From NCBI GenBank assembly GCA_030640045.1, contig DAOWKF010000114.1, positions 1 through 5,358 on the forward strand: a stretch of 5,358 bases of DNA, given 5' to 3'. The translations under genes and the position numbers were made by a program. Below, one piece after another: positions 1 to 5,154 of the stretch (position 1 is the stretch's first letter; each line of letters starts with the position of its first letter). The notes under the pieces are model-generated. The model did not search any database and was not told the DNA's origin. It worked only from the letters and a program-made list of their open reading frames with translations. This DNA is from Candidatus Omnitrophota bacterium (lineage in GTDB: Bacteria > NPL-UPA2 > BS750m-G34).

Positions 1-98
1 AAGATATTCCCCATAAGCAGGACAAAAGAAAAAATAGCAATGGCAAGGCCAAAAGAGACTAAAAACTCTCTCAGCATGTACCGATTAATGATTTTCAT
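1..98 (-). CDS. lptF: LPS export permease, LptF/LptG (YjgP/YjgQ) family, N-terminal fragment
   Basis: Only the first 32 codons are in the window; the gene runs off the left edge. The translation begins MKIINRYMLREFLVSFGL and continues into a hydrophobic stretch ending FVLLMGNI. A short basic/amphipathic start with an R-Y-hydrophobic-R-E-F motif, followed directly by the first membrane helix, is characteristic of LptF/LptG. In that family the protein is an inner-membrane subunit of the LptB2FG ABC transporter, which extracts lipopolysaccharide and passes it to the periplasmic bridge. The 'FVLLMG' ending reminds me more of LptF than LptG, but 32 residues cannot settle this. The ATG at 98 lies 8 nt after the stop of the membrane kinase gene and has no clear Shine-Dalgarno sequence, which suggests translation coupled to that gene. 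It appears to be the last gene seen of the nagB-led operon. Presence of Lpt components implies an outer membrane. Confidence 0.78.
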   Translation of the reverse strand, partial: MKIINRYMLREFLVSFGLAIAIFSFVLLMGNI

Positions 99-106
99 AT
101 ATGTTT

Positions 107-1045
107 CTAACGGGGCGCATAAGCAGGTAAAACTATTGTAAATGTAGTCCCTTCTCCCGGTTTGCTTTTTAAAAAAATCTCTCCCTTATTAGCGGTGATG
201 ATATCGCGGGTTATGGAAAGGCCGAGACCGGTTCCTTTCCCTTCCCCCTTAGTAGTAAATAGAGGTTCGAATATCCTGGATTTTAACTCCTCCGGAATGC
301 CGGTGCCGGTATCACTGAAGTCGAGACAGACACGCCCATCATGAACCCGGGTAGTAATGGTGAGTGTCCCGCCTTCAGGCATCGCGTCACGGCCGTTTAT
401 AACCATGTTCATAATAACCTGTTCTAATTGATCAGGATCAGCTAAAACTAAAGGTAAAAGTGACGCAAAATTTTTAATAAGTTTTACGGGCGCGCCCGGT
501 CGAGACAGCTGAAATGCCACTATCTTAAACGTATCTTCGATGACCTGATTAACATCCACCGGTATCATCTTCGCTTTTTTCTTGTGTGAAAAGCGGAGCA
601 GATTCTTCGCTAAATCCTGGCACCGGGAACCCTCTTTCTTAACTGTTTCCAGGATGGAAAAATATTCACTGCAGTCACCCATTCGACTCTTTTTTAATCG
701 TAGTAATAGCAGTTCAACGCTTCCGACTATACCTGCGAGCGGATTATTAAGTTCGTGCGCTATTCCACCCGCAAGTCTCCCCATGGCTGCCATTTTCTCG
801 GACTGTATGAGTTCAGCCTGTTTTGTCTTAAGTTCAAGATTCACCTCTTCAAGATTCTGCCGCCCGAGGACATCATCTATCCAGACAAGTATTAATCCCG
901 CCAGGCACCCACCTAAAATAACCAGCGCCGAGAGGATCTCAAAGGATGGATATACAAATATATTAAAAAGGCGGAGAGATATTAAACCGAAGACAAAAAG
1001 TAAAATAATATATTTAAGATAATCGGACTTCTTAAAAAATTTCAC
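107..1045 (-). CDS. Membrane-bound sensor histidine kinase, NtrB/ZraS-like, with two TM helices and no extracytoplasmic domain
   Basis: This 312-residue protein has two hydrophobic segments (about 10-31 and 36-56) joined by only a few residues (YPSFE). It is therefore anchored in the inner membrane but has almost no periplasmic sensor. A charged, probably coiled-coil linker (about 60-85) leads into the HisKA dimerisation domain. The H box GGIAHELNNPLAGI places the phospho-accepting His at 97, with the usual Glu98 and Asn101. The HATPase domain (about 195-309) has an N box (Asn213, Asn217), a G1 box DTGTGIP (245-251), an F box IFEPLFTTK (258-266) and a G2 box GTGLGL (271-276), so all catalytic elements are present. 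The start is GTG, preceded by GAGG (1050-1053), and overlaps the stop of the REC-REC gene as GTGA (coupled translation). Likely partners are the receivers encoded just upstream. The signal is unknown; membrane state or a cytoplasmic ligand is more plausible than a periplasmic one. Confidence 0.9.
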   Translation of the reverse strand: MKFFKKSDYLKYIILLFVFGLISLRLFNIFVYPSFEILSALVILGGCLAGLILVWIDDVLGRQNLEEVNLELKTKQAELIQSEKMAAMGRLAGGIAHELNNPLAGIVGSVELLLLRLKKSRMGDCSEYFSILETVKKEGSRCQDLAKNLLRFSHKKKAKMIPVDVNQVIEDTFKIVAFQLSRPGAPVKLIKNFASLLPLVLADPDQLEQVIMNMVINGRDAMPEGGTLTITTRVHDGRVCLDFSDTGTGIPEELKSRIFEPLFTTKGEGKGTGLGLSITRDIITANKGEIFLKSKPGEGTTFTIVLPAYAPR

Positions 1046-1779
1046 AATACCTCACGAACATAACGCTTTAATTCATCGCCGCCAAGTGATTTTTCCAGTT
1101 CGGCATATATGTCCAGGCTATATCTATCTACCTCGCTTATAATATCTAAATGAGCGCTTACGATAAAAACCGTCACCTTCCGATCAATCTTCCTAACCTG
1201 TCTCAATGTCTCTATCCCATCGATACCCGGCAGCATTATATCCAGAAGAATGAGCCTGGGATTATTTTTTATGACAAGGCTAATCCCCTCTTCTCCTGAT
1301 CTCGCGACCTTAACAGTATAGCCGTCTCCCCGTAATATCTCTGCAAAATACCCGGATACCGCAGGTTCATCCTCGACCACCAGTATATCAATTTTTTCTC
1401 CTTCAATACTCGCGGGAGAAAGGTTAAGACAACTTTCAATCTTTTTAATAAGTTCGGCTATACCCTCACCCTTGCCGACAAAATTTACTGCCCCGAGACT
1501 GATAGCCTCCTTGAGTCTCTTATCAGTGCCGTATGCCGTGACTATAATCACAGGTAAAAATTTTTTAGACGCGCGGATAGCCTTAAGCACCTGAAATCCA
1601 TCCATACCGGGCATGACAAGGTCTAAAAGCATAAGGTCAAAATCTTCTTCGTTAAGTATTGCGAGGGCATTTTCTCCTCCGGAAGCCTCCTTTACAGCAT
1701 AGCCTCTTTGTTCGAATACGCTTTTTAGATACTCTCTGACCTCGGCCTCATCGTCTACTACTAATATTTTTTTTGGCAT
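1042..1779 (-). CDS. Tandem receiver (REC-REC) response regulator without output domain
   Basis: This 245-residue protein consists of two CheY-like receiver domains and nothing else. REC1 (about 1-118) has the acidic pair D9/D10, phospho-acceptor D53 in LLDLVMPGMDG, T81 in VTAYG, and K103. REC2 (about 130-245) has E136/D137, D180 in LLDIMLPGIDG, S208 in VSAH, and K230. Both sites look competent, joined by a short linker (119-130). REC1 has Lys-Gly where Lys-Pro is usual; REC2 is more divergent after its beta-4 strand. With no DNA-binding or enzymatic domain, it probably acts as a phosphate relay or sink, or through protein-protein contacts. The ATG at 1779 lies inside the end of the soluble kinase gene (19-bp overlap). 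No Shine-Dalgarno sequence precedes it, so expression probably depends on termination/re-initiation from that gene. Its stop overlaps the start of the membrane kinase, its most likely phosphodonor. Confidence 0.9.
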   Translation of the reverse strand: MPKKILVVDDEAEVREYLKSVFEQRGYAVKEASGGENALAILNEEDFDLMLLDLVMPGMDGFQVLKAIRASKKFLPVIIVTAYGTDKRLKEAISLGAVNFVGKGEGIAELIKKIESCLNLSPASIEGEKIDILVVEDEPAVSGYFAEILRGDGYTVKVARSGEEGISLVIKNNPRLILLDIMLPGIDGIETLRQVRKIDRKVTVFIVSAHLDIISEVDRYSLDIYAELEKSLGGDELKRYVREVL

Positions 1780-2429
1780 AGCGAAACAATAAATTTATTC
1801 TTACCTTCGAGCACAAGATCTCCCCCCATACCTCCGGCTAAAAATAGACTTGCAGTCAAGCCAATACCAAGGCTCCCTTGTTTGGTAGTGAAAAACGGCT
1901 CAAAGATCTTATTCTTTGTCTCTTCACTTACCCCCGGCCCATCGTCATCTATGGAAATATTCAGCCCTTCCGCAAAAAGCCTGATACTACCGCCTTGAGG
2001 CGAGGCCTCTATGGCATTTAAGAGAACTGATGCAAGGATAAGAGAGACATCACCATAGACTCCGCGGACATTCCCTGCTCCAGGAGCTATCTCTTTTTTA
2101 AGGGTTACCTTGGATATAGCTATATGATCTTTAAACAGGGATAGTATCTCTTCTATTAATCCTGAAAGGTCTATCTCTTCCTCAGATGCCCTGCTAAAAC
2201 GTAAAAAACTTTTTAACAGTAATTGTAAACTTTTACCTGAGCCCTCTATCTTTTCAAAATACTTTTTTTGCTTTTCCGATGAAACACCGCCCTCTATAAG
2301 CTCCACATACCCCGTAATAGGCATAAGGATATTCTTTGCCTTATGCGTAATAGTACCGGCTAATTTCCCTGAAACTATCTGCCTTGTTAAAGTAACAAGT
2401 TTTTCTTTAGAATATTGTTTGATTGCCAC
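1761..2429 (-). CDS. Soluble, sensor-less histidine kinase-like protein with unusual H box
   Basis: This 222-residue protein has a HisKA-like region (about 15-80) and a HATPase domain (about 120-219), with no membrane helix and no PAS/GAF-type sensor. The presumed H box is THKAKNILMPI: His29 is followed by Lys30 instead of the usual Glu/Asp, while the Asn at H+4 (N33) is kept. The N box (VLLNAIEAS, Asn138) has Ser134 in place of the first Asn. G1 is DDDGPG (161-166) and the F box is IFEPFFTTK (175-183). The G2 region SLGIGL (186-191) has lost its first Gly. ATP binding is therefore plausible, but classical autophosphorylation is doubtful; it could be a phosphatase, a phosphotransfer scaffold or a divergent kinase. 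The GTG start has no Shine-Dalgarno sequence and lies in the same frame as the preceding response regulator, four codons after its TGA. The pair together resembles a REC-HK hybrid cut by one stop. The true start is less certain than for its neighbours. Confidence 0.82.
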   Translation of the reverse strand: MAIKQYSKEKLVTLTRQIVSGKLAGTITHKAKNILMPITGYVELIEGGVSSEKQKKYFEKIEGSGKSLQLLLKSFLRFSRASEEEIDLSGLIEEILSLFKDHIAISKVTLKKEIAPGAGNVRGVYGDVSLILASVLLNAIEASPQGGSIRLFAEGLNISIDDDGPGVSEETKNKIFEPFFTTKQGSLGIGLTASLFLAGGMGGDLVLEGKNKFIVSLCQKKY

Positions 2430-2441
2430 GTCGCTAAAGCG

Positions 2442-2819
2442 TCACTTCAAGCTTACGTTTAAAACAGTTTTTATCTTTGAAACAGCCTCTTTTACTGATG
2501 CGCCTTTTGGAATAAAACCGGATATATTTAACTTCATCGCCTCTTTTATTCTCTCGCTGGTCCCATACGCGGTCAGCATCACAACAGGTAGTTCTTTATC
2601 TTCCTCGCGTATCAGGCGAAGCACCTCTAACCCGTCTAATCCAGGCATTACGACATCTAAAAGGACCAGATTAGGCCGCGCCTCTTTTATCTTATCCATA
2701 GCCTCTCTACCGCTGCGGGCCGATGAAAAACTATACCCCTGGCTCTCCACTACCTCCTTCAGGAAATCAAGGACATTCTCTTCATCATCAACTACTAGTA
2801 TCTTTACCTTTTTCTCCAT
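2442..2819 (-). CDS. Single-domain (CheY-like) response regulator
   Basis: At 125 residues this is one receiver domain and nothing more. It shows the acidic pair D11/D12 (LVVDDEE), phospho-acceptor D55 in LLDVVMPGLDG, T83 in LTAYG, and K105 in IPKG. All five conserved positions are present, so it should be phosphorylatable. The switch Lys is followed by Gly rather than the usual Pro, as in the two neighbouring receivers. The ATG at 2819 is inside the 3' end of the preceding regulator gene (32-bp overlap) and has a good Shine-Dalgarno sequence (GGGAG, 2826-2830, 6 nt away), which supports this start. No output domain is present, so it would act by protein contact or as a relay intermediate. 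Its reading frame continues past the TGA stop (2442-2444) directly into the soluble kinase gene, which suggests that the two were once, or sometimes are, one polypeptide. Confidence 0.92.
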   Translation of the reverse strand: MEKKVKILVVDDEENVLDFLKEVVESQGYSFSSARSGREAMDKIKEARPNLVLLDVVMPGLDGLEVLRLIREEDKELPVVMLTAYGTSERIKEAMKLNISGFIPKGASVKEAVSKIKTVLNVSLK

Positions 2820-3186
2820 TTTCTTCTCCCTTTAATAAATTTTTTATCTTCCCGCTTACCTCTGCCATCGGTATACCTTTGGAGATAACCCCCCTGATAT
2901 TAAGGCTCTCCTTTCTCGACTTATCCATATCCACCCCGTATGCAGTTAACAGGATAACCGGCGCATCTATTTTTAATGTTCGGAATTCCCGGAGCAGCTG
3001 CACCCCGTCCATCTCCGGCATGACCAGGTCAATTAAAAAAAAATCGAATGTCTCTCCCTTAACTATCTCAATAGCTTCTTTACCTGAAGAAACAACCTTA
3101 ACCTCGAAACCCTCTTCAGTCAGGTATTCCTTAAATAAATCCCTTATAATCTCCTCGTCATCCACTAATAAAATTTTGTTACTCAT
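2788..3186 (-). CDS. Single-domain (CheY-like) response regulator, nagB-proximal
   Basis: This is a 132-residue receiver-only protein. Acidic pair D9/D10 (LLVDDEE), phospho-acceptor D53 in LIDLVMPEMDG, T81 in LTAYG and K103 in ISKG are all present. As in its neighbours, Gly follows the switch Lys. The receiver fold should end near residue 118. The last 14 or so residues are a polar, charged tail (KGEENGEKGKDTSS), which probably exists mainly because the reading frame overruns the next gene's start by 32 bp. The ATG overlaps the nagB stop as ATGA, a classic coupling arrangement, and there is only a weak purine-rich stretch before it. Lying between nagB and a second receiver of similar layout, it probably arose by tandem duplication. 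No output domain is seen; which kinase serves it cannot be told from sequence alone. Confidence 0.92.
   Translation of the reverse strand: MSNKILLVDDEEIIRDLFKEYLTEEGFEVKVVSSGKEAIEIVKGETFDFFLIDLVMPEMDGVQLLREFRTLKIDAPVILLTAYGVDMDKSRKESLNIRGVISKGIPMAEVSGKIKNLLKGEENGEKGKDTSS
2826..2830 (-). promoter_or_regulatory. Ribosome binding site of the second single-domain regulator
   Basis: GGGAG on the minus strand, 6 nt before the ATG at 2819 and inside the coding end of the preceding gene. It supports the internal start despite the 32-bp overlap, and means this gene need not rely on coupling alone. Confidence 0.7.
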
Positions 3187-3962
3187 TTATTAAACTCTTT
3201 AACCATTTTATCAACGTATTTATAATATTCTTTGCGCTTCAATTTACCGGCAGCCTCTTCGTCGAGAACGACTATAGTATCGCGATGGAGCTGTAGAGCA
3301 GATGCTGTAATAGAGGCGGTTACAGAACCCTCTATAGCCTTAGCCACAACCTCTGCCTTCTTAGCGCCGCTTGCCAGAAGGACAGTCTTACGCGCCTCAA
3401 AAACTGTCCCCACACCCATGGTAATAGCATACCTGGGCACCTCGGACTCATCTTTAAAAAACCTGGCGTTGTCTTTTATTGTCTCTTCGGTCAGGGTCTT
3501 TAATCTCGTCCTGGAACCAAGAGAAGAAATAGGCTCATTGAAAGCAATATGTCCGTCACTGCCAATACCCAGGACCTGCAGATCTATCCCCCCGGCCTCT
3601 TCGATCATATGTTCGTATTCCTCACAAAATTTGTCTACGTCTTTCGCTAAACCGTCAGGGATATGGACATTCTCCTTTTTTATATTGACATGTTTAAACA
3701 AATTTTCCCACATAAAATAACTATAACTCTGCTCATGGGTAGGGGAAAGCCCGTAGTATTCATCGAGATTGAAGGTAGTGACATTAGAGAAATCCAATCC
3801 CTCTTCCTTATGCATACGAATGAGTTCTTTATAAAGTCCTAAAGGGGTGCTGCCTGTGGCAAGCCCCAGTACGAACTTTACCTTCTTCCTCATCTCCGAA
3901 GAAACGTATCCCGCTGCCTCTTTACTCATCTCGTCATAATTTGCTCGAATTAGAACCTGCAT
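3183..3962 (-). CDS. nagB: Glucosamine-6-phosphate deaminase
   Basis: This cytoplasmic enzyme converts glucosamine 6-phosphate to fructose 6-phosphate plus ammonia, feeding amino sugars into glycolysis. The 259-residue length matches the short bacterial form (E. coli has 266). Visible family motifs are LGLATGSTPLGLY (32-44, phosphate binding), FNLDEYYGL (64-72), GIGSDGHIAFNEP (132-144) and ITMGVGT (180-186). By comparison with E. coli NagB, the catalytic residues are D67, D136, H138 and E143. The residues R153, K155 and T156 match the E. coli allosteric N-acetylglucosamine-6-phosphate site (R158, K160, T161), so allosteric control is possible. The ATG at 3962 is fixed by a strong AGGAGG 5 nt upstream. 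It is the first gene of the operon, with its own promoter and a structured leader containing a perfect palindrome. Its stop overlaps the start of a response regulator gene, an unusual partner for nagB. Confidence 0.96.
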   Translation of the reverse strand: MQVLIRANYDEMSKEAAGYVSSEMRKKVKFVLGLATGSTPLGLYKELIRMHKEEGLDFSNVTTFNLDEYYGLSPTHEQSYSYFMWENLFKHVNIKKENVHIPDGLAKDVDKFCEEYEHMIEEAGGIDLQVLGIGSDGHIAFNEPISSLGSRTRLKTLTEETIKDNARFFKDESEVPRYAITMGVGTVFEARKTVLLASGAKKAEVVAKAIEGSVTASITASALQLHRDTIVVLDEEAAGKLKRKEYYKYVDKMVKEFNK

Positions 3963-3967
3963 TTCAT

Positions 3968-3973
3968 CCTCCT
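3968..3973 (-). promoter_or_regulatory. Strong Shine-Dalgarno of nagB
   Basis: AGGAGG on the minus strand, 5 nt before the nagB ATG at 3962. It is the best ribosome binding site in the operon; most downstream genes have weak sites or none. This suggests NagB is made in excess over the signalling proteins. It lies 8 nt downstream of the foot of an inverted repeat that could fold in the mRNA. Confidence 0.85.
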
Positions 3974-3981
3974 TTTAATGA

Positions 3982-4014
3982 CGACACAAGTTATGTGACA
4001 TAACTTGTATGTCG
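3982..4014. repeat. Perfect inverted repeat with extended arms upstream of nagB: candidate operator or mRNA hairpin
   Basis: The 10-bp arms ACAAGTTATG (3986-3995) and CATAACTTGT (3999-4008) are exact reverse complements around a 3-nt centre. The symmetry continues outward as CGAC (3982-3985) and GTCG (4011-4014), with a 2-nt bulge at 4009-4010. As DNA, it looks like a dimeric repressor site lying roughly 60-90 bp after the predicted nagB transcription start. As RNA, it would form a 14-bp stem with a 3-nt loop immediately before the nagB Shine-Dalgarno. There is no T-run after it, so it does not look like an intrinsic terminator. The binding protein is unknown, and I do not recognise it as a standard NagC or DasR/NagR site. 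Confidence 0.75.
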
Positions 4015-4020
4015 GAATTA

Positions 4021-4055
4021 ATCCCGAAGTCGCAACATCTTCTGCGACAAGGGAT
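4021..4055 (-). promoter_or_regulatory. Second hairpin in the predicted nagB leader
   Basis: Two nested inverted segments are present. The outer pair is ATCCC (4021-4025) with GGGAT (4051-4055). The inner pair is GTCGCA (4029-4034) with TGCGAC (4043-4048), closing an 8-nt loop. Between them is a small asymmetric internal loop (3 versus 2 nt). In the minus-strand transcript this gives an 11-bp interrupted stem about 15-20 nt after the predicted start. With the palindrome that follows it makes a two-hairpin leader. It is not an obvious match to any riboswitch class I can recall, and no T-run follows it. Confidence 0.55.
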
Positions 4056-4077
4056 ATACACCATATAACCACATCAT

Positions 4078-4106
4078 ATTGTACCCTATAGAAATATGTT
4101 TGGCAA
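4078..4106 (-). promoter_or_regulatory. Predicted sigma70-type promoter of the nagB operon
   Basis: On the minus strand, TTGCCA (4106-4101) and TACAAT (4083-4078) are separated by exactly 17 bp, each one or two bases from consensus. The expected start is around 4070-4072, leaving a leader of about 108 nt before nagB. Its -35 box overlaps the predicted -35 box of the divergent pta promoter. Confidence 0.7.
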
Positions 4107-4129
4107 TAATTTTTTGCTTGCTAAATAAT
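4100..4129 (+). promoter_or_regulatory. Predicted sigma70-type promoter of pta-ackA
   Basis: TTGGCA (4100-4105) and AATAAT (4124-4129) with an 18-bp spacer, giving a start near 4136 and a leader of about 20 nt. An alternative is TTGCTT (4114-4119) with TATGCT (4136-4141), 16-bp spacer, which would give a nearly leaderless mRNA starting around 4148. Which one is used cannot be decided by eye. The first shares its -35 position with the nagB promoter on the other strand. Confidence 0.5.
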
Positions 4130-4155
4130 ATCTCTTATGCTAAACTAAAAAAATT

Positions 4156-5154
4156 ATGAGTTTAATTGATACCTTTTTTGAAAAAGCCCGAAAAGATAAA
4201 AAGAGAGTAGTCTTCCCTGAAGGAAATGATGAAAAAATCATTCAAGCGGCCGGGACTATCCTGGACAAAAACATAGCAACGCCCATTGTTTTGGGCAAAG
4301 AAAATGAGATCAATGACCTGGCCAAAAAAATAAATTTAGATCTTACAGGGATTAAAATAATAAACCCGGACACATCTCCGCTTTTGGACAAGTTTGGTTC
4401 TCTATATGCAAAACGAAAAGAAAATATCACTGAGGGGATAGCAAAAAAACTTGTTCGCAAAAATCTATTCTTCGGATGTATGATGGCAGCTGAAGGAGAG
4501 GCTGACGGAATAGTTGCGGGGATAGCGCATGCAACTGCATCTGTGCTTCAATCCGCAGGCCTTGCTATCGGATACCTCAAAGACGTGCATATCCCTTCCA
4601 GTTTTTTTATTATGGTCCTGCCGCAATTCTTAGAAGAAAAAAATAAAATCCTGGTCTTTGCCGACTGCGCTGTTAATATTAATCCATCTGCCCAGGAGCT
4701 GGCAGAGATAGCCGTTACTACCGGAAAAAATGCCGGGAATATCCTCGGTATTGAGCCGCGTATAGCATTTCTTTCTTTCTCCACCAAAGGCAGCGCTTCA
4801 CATGCAGACGCTGATAAAGTTATCAAGGCTGTGGAGATAGCCCACGGCATTGCGCCGGAATTAATTATAGACGGGGAGCTGCAGCTGGACGCAGCCCTTA
4901 TTCCCCGTGTAGCACAGAAAAAGGTGAAATTAAGTGAAGTAGCAGGAAAGGCAAATGTCCTTATATTCCCTGACCTGGACAGCGGCAATATTGCTTATAA
5001 ACTGACACAATATCTTGCAGGGGCACAGGCCTACGGCCCGATCCTCCAGGGATTTAAAAAACCCGTATGCGACCTGTCCCGTGGGGCAACAGCTGATGAC
5101 GTGGTAGGGATTACTGCTATTGTGGCAGTCCAGGCGCAGAAAGGAAACAACTAA
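4156..5154 (+). CDS. pta: Phosphate acetyltransferase, short form
   Basis: Pta interconverts acetyl-CoA plus phosphate with acetyl phosphate plus CoA, the first step of acetate production (or of acetate activation in reverse). The 332-residue protein is the short, single-domain type (as in Methanosarcina Pta and EutD), without the long N-terminal extension of E. coli Pta. Recognisable segments are VVFPEG (18-23), [18 protein letters not shown] (169-186), FSTKGSA (208-214), GELQLDAAL (240-248), [13 protein letters not shown] (271-283) and [10 protein letters not shown] (301-310). By comparison with Methanosarcina thermophila Pta, S308, R309 and D315 are the active-site residues. The start [11 protein letters not shown] is typical for the family. 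There is no Shine-Dalgarno: the 15 nt before ATG are nearly all A/T, which is odd for a central metabolic gene and hints at a leaderless or A/U-rich initiation mode. The stop overlaps the ackA ATG by one base (TAATG). Confidence 0.95.
   Translation: MSLIDTFFEKARKDKKRVVFPEGNDEKIIQAAGTILDKNIATPIVLGKENEINDLAKKINLDLTGIKIINPDTSPLLDKFGSLYAKRKENITEGIAKKLVRKNLFFGCMMAAEGEADGIVAGIAHATASVLQSAGLAIGYLKDVHIPSSFFIMVLPQFLEEKNKILVFADCAVNINPSAQELAEIAVTTGKNAGNILGIEPRIAFLSFSTKGSASHADADKVIKAVEIAHGIAPELIIDGELQLDAALIPRVAQKKVKLSEVAGKANVLIFPDLDSGNIAYKLTQYLAGAQAYGPILQGFKKPVCDLSRGATADDVVGITAIVAVQAQKGNN

Larger units (their letters stand above)
3963..4155. other. Divergent nagB / pta control region
   Basis: This 193-bp stretch between the two operons is the only sizeable non-coding DNA in the window. 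In order from nagB it contains the nagB ribosome site, the perfect palindrome, the second hairpin, the nagB -10 box, overlapping -35 boxes for both directions, and the AT-rich pta -10 and start region. I see no small ORF or tRNA in it. Confidence 0.8.

Noticed and set aside
582..1022. Plus-strand open frame antisense to the membrane kinase
   Set aside because: Low-complexity, Ser/Arg-rich translation without a family signature. The kinase on the other strand explains the open frame.
2432..2441. CGCTAAAGCG inverted repeat between the second regulator and the soluble kinase
   Set aside because: Only 4-bp arms around a 2-nt centre, too short for a stable hairpin or convincing operator, and chance occurrence is likely.
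2442..2444. Genome-wide reassignment of TGA to an amino acid
   Set aside because: TGA ends nagB, the nagB-proximal regulator and the REC-REC protein at the expected family lengths. The Trp codons checked in the kinase and NagB are TGG.
2419..2835. Plus-strand open frame of 138 codons antisense to the second regulator
   Set aside because: It mirrors the receiver gene in an opposite frame and is Ser/Thr/Phe-rich with no recognisable domain. The minus-strand protein has complete receiver motifs.
3982..4055. CRISPR-like or transposon-end repeats
   Set aside because: The two inverted repeats differ in sequence and occur once each. No repeat-spacer periodicity, transposase or target-site duplication is seen.
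3963..4072. glmS-type ribozyme or intrinsic terminator/attenuator in the nagB leader
   Set aside because: The leader is too short and lacks the pseudoknotted core expected of glmS. Neither hairpin is followed by a T-run on the transcribed strand.
4548..4988. Minus-strand open frame inside pta
   Set aside because: Shadow of a strongly conserved enzyme; its translation shows no domain or ribosome site.
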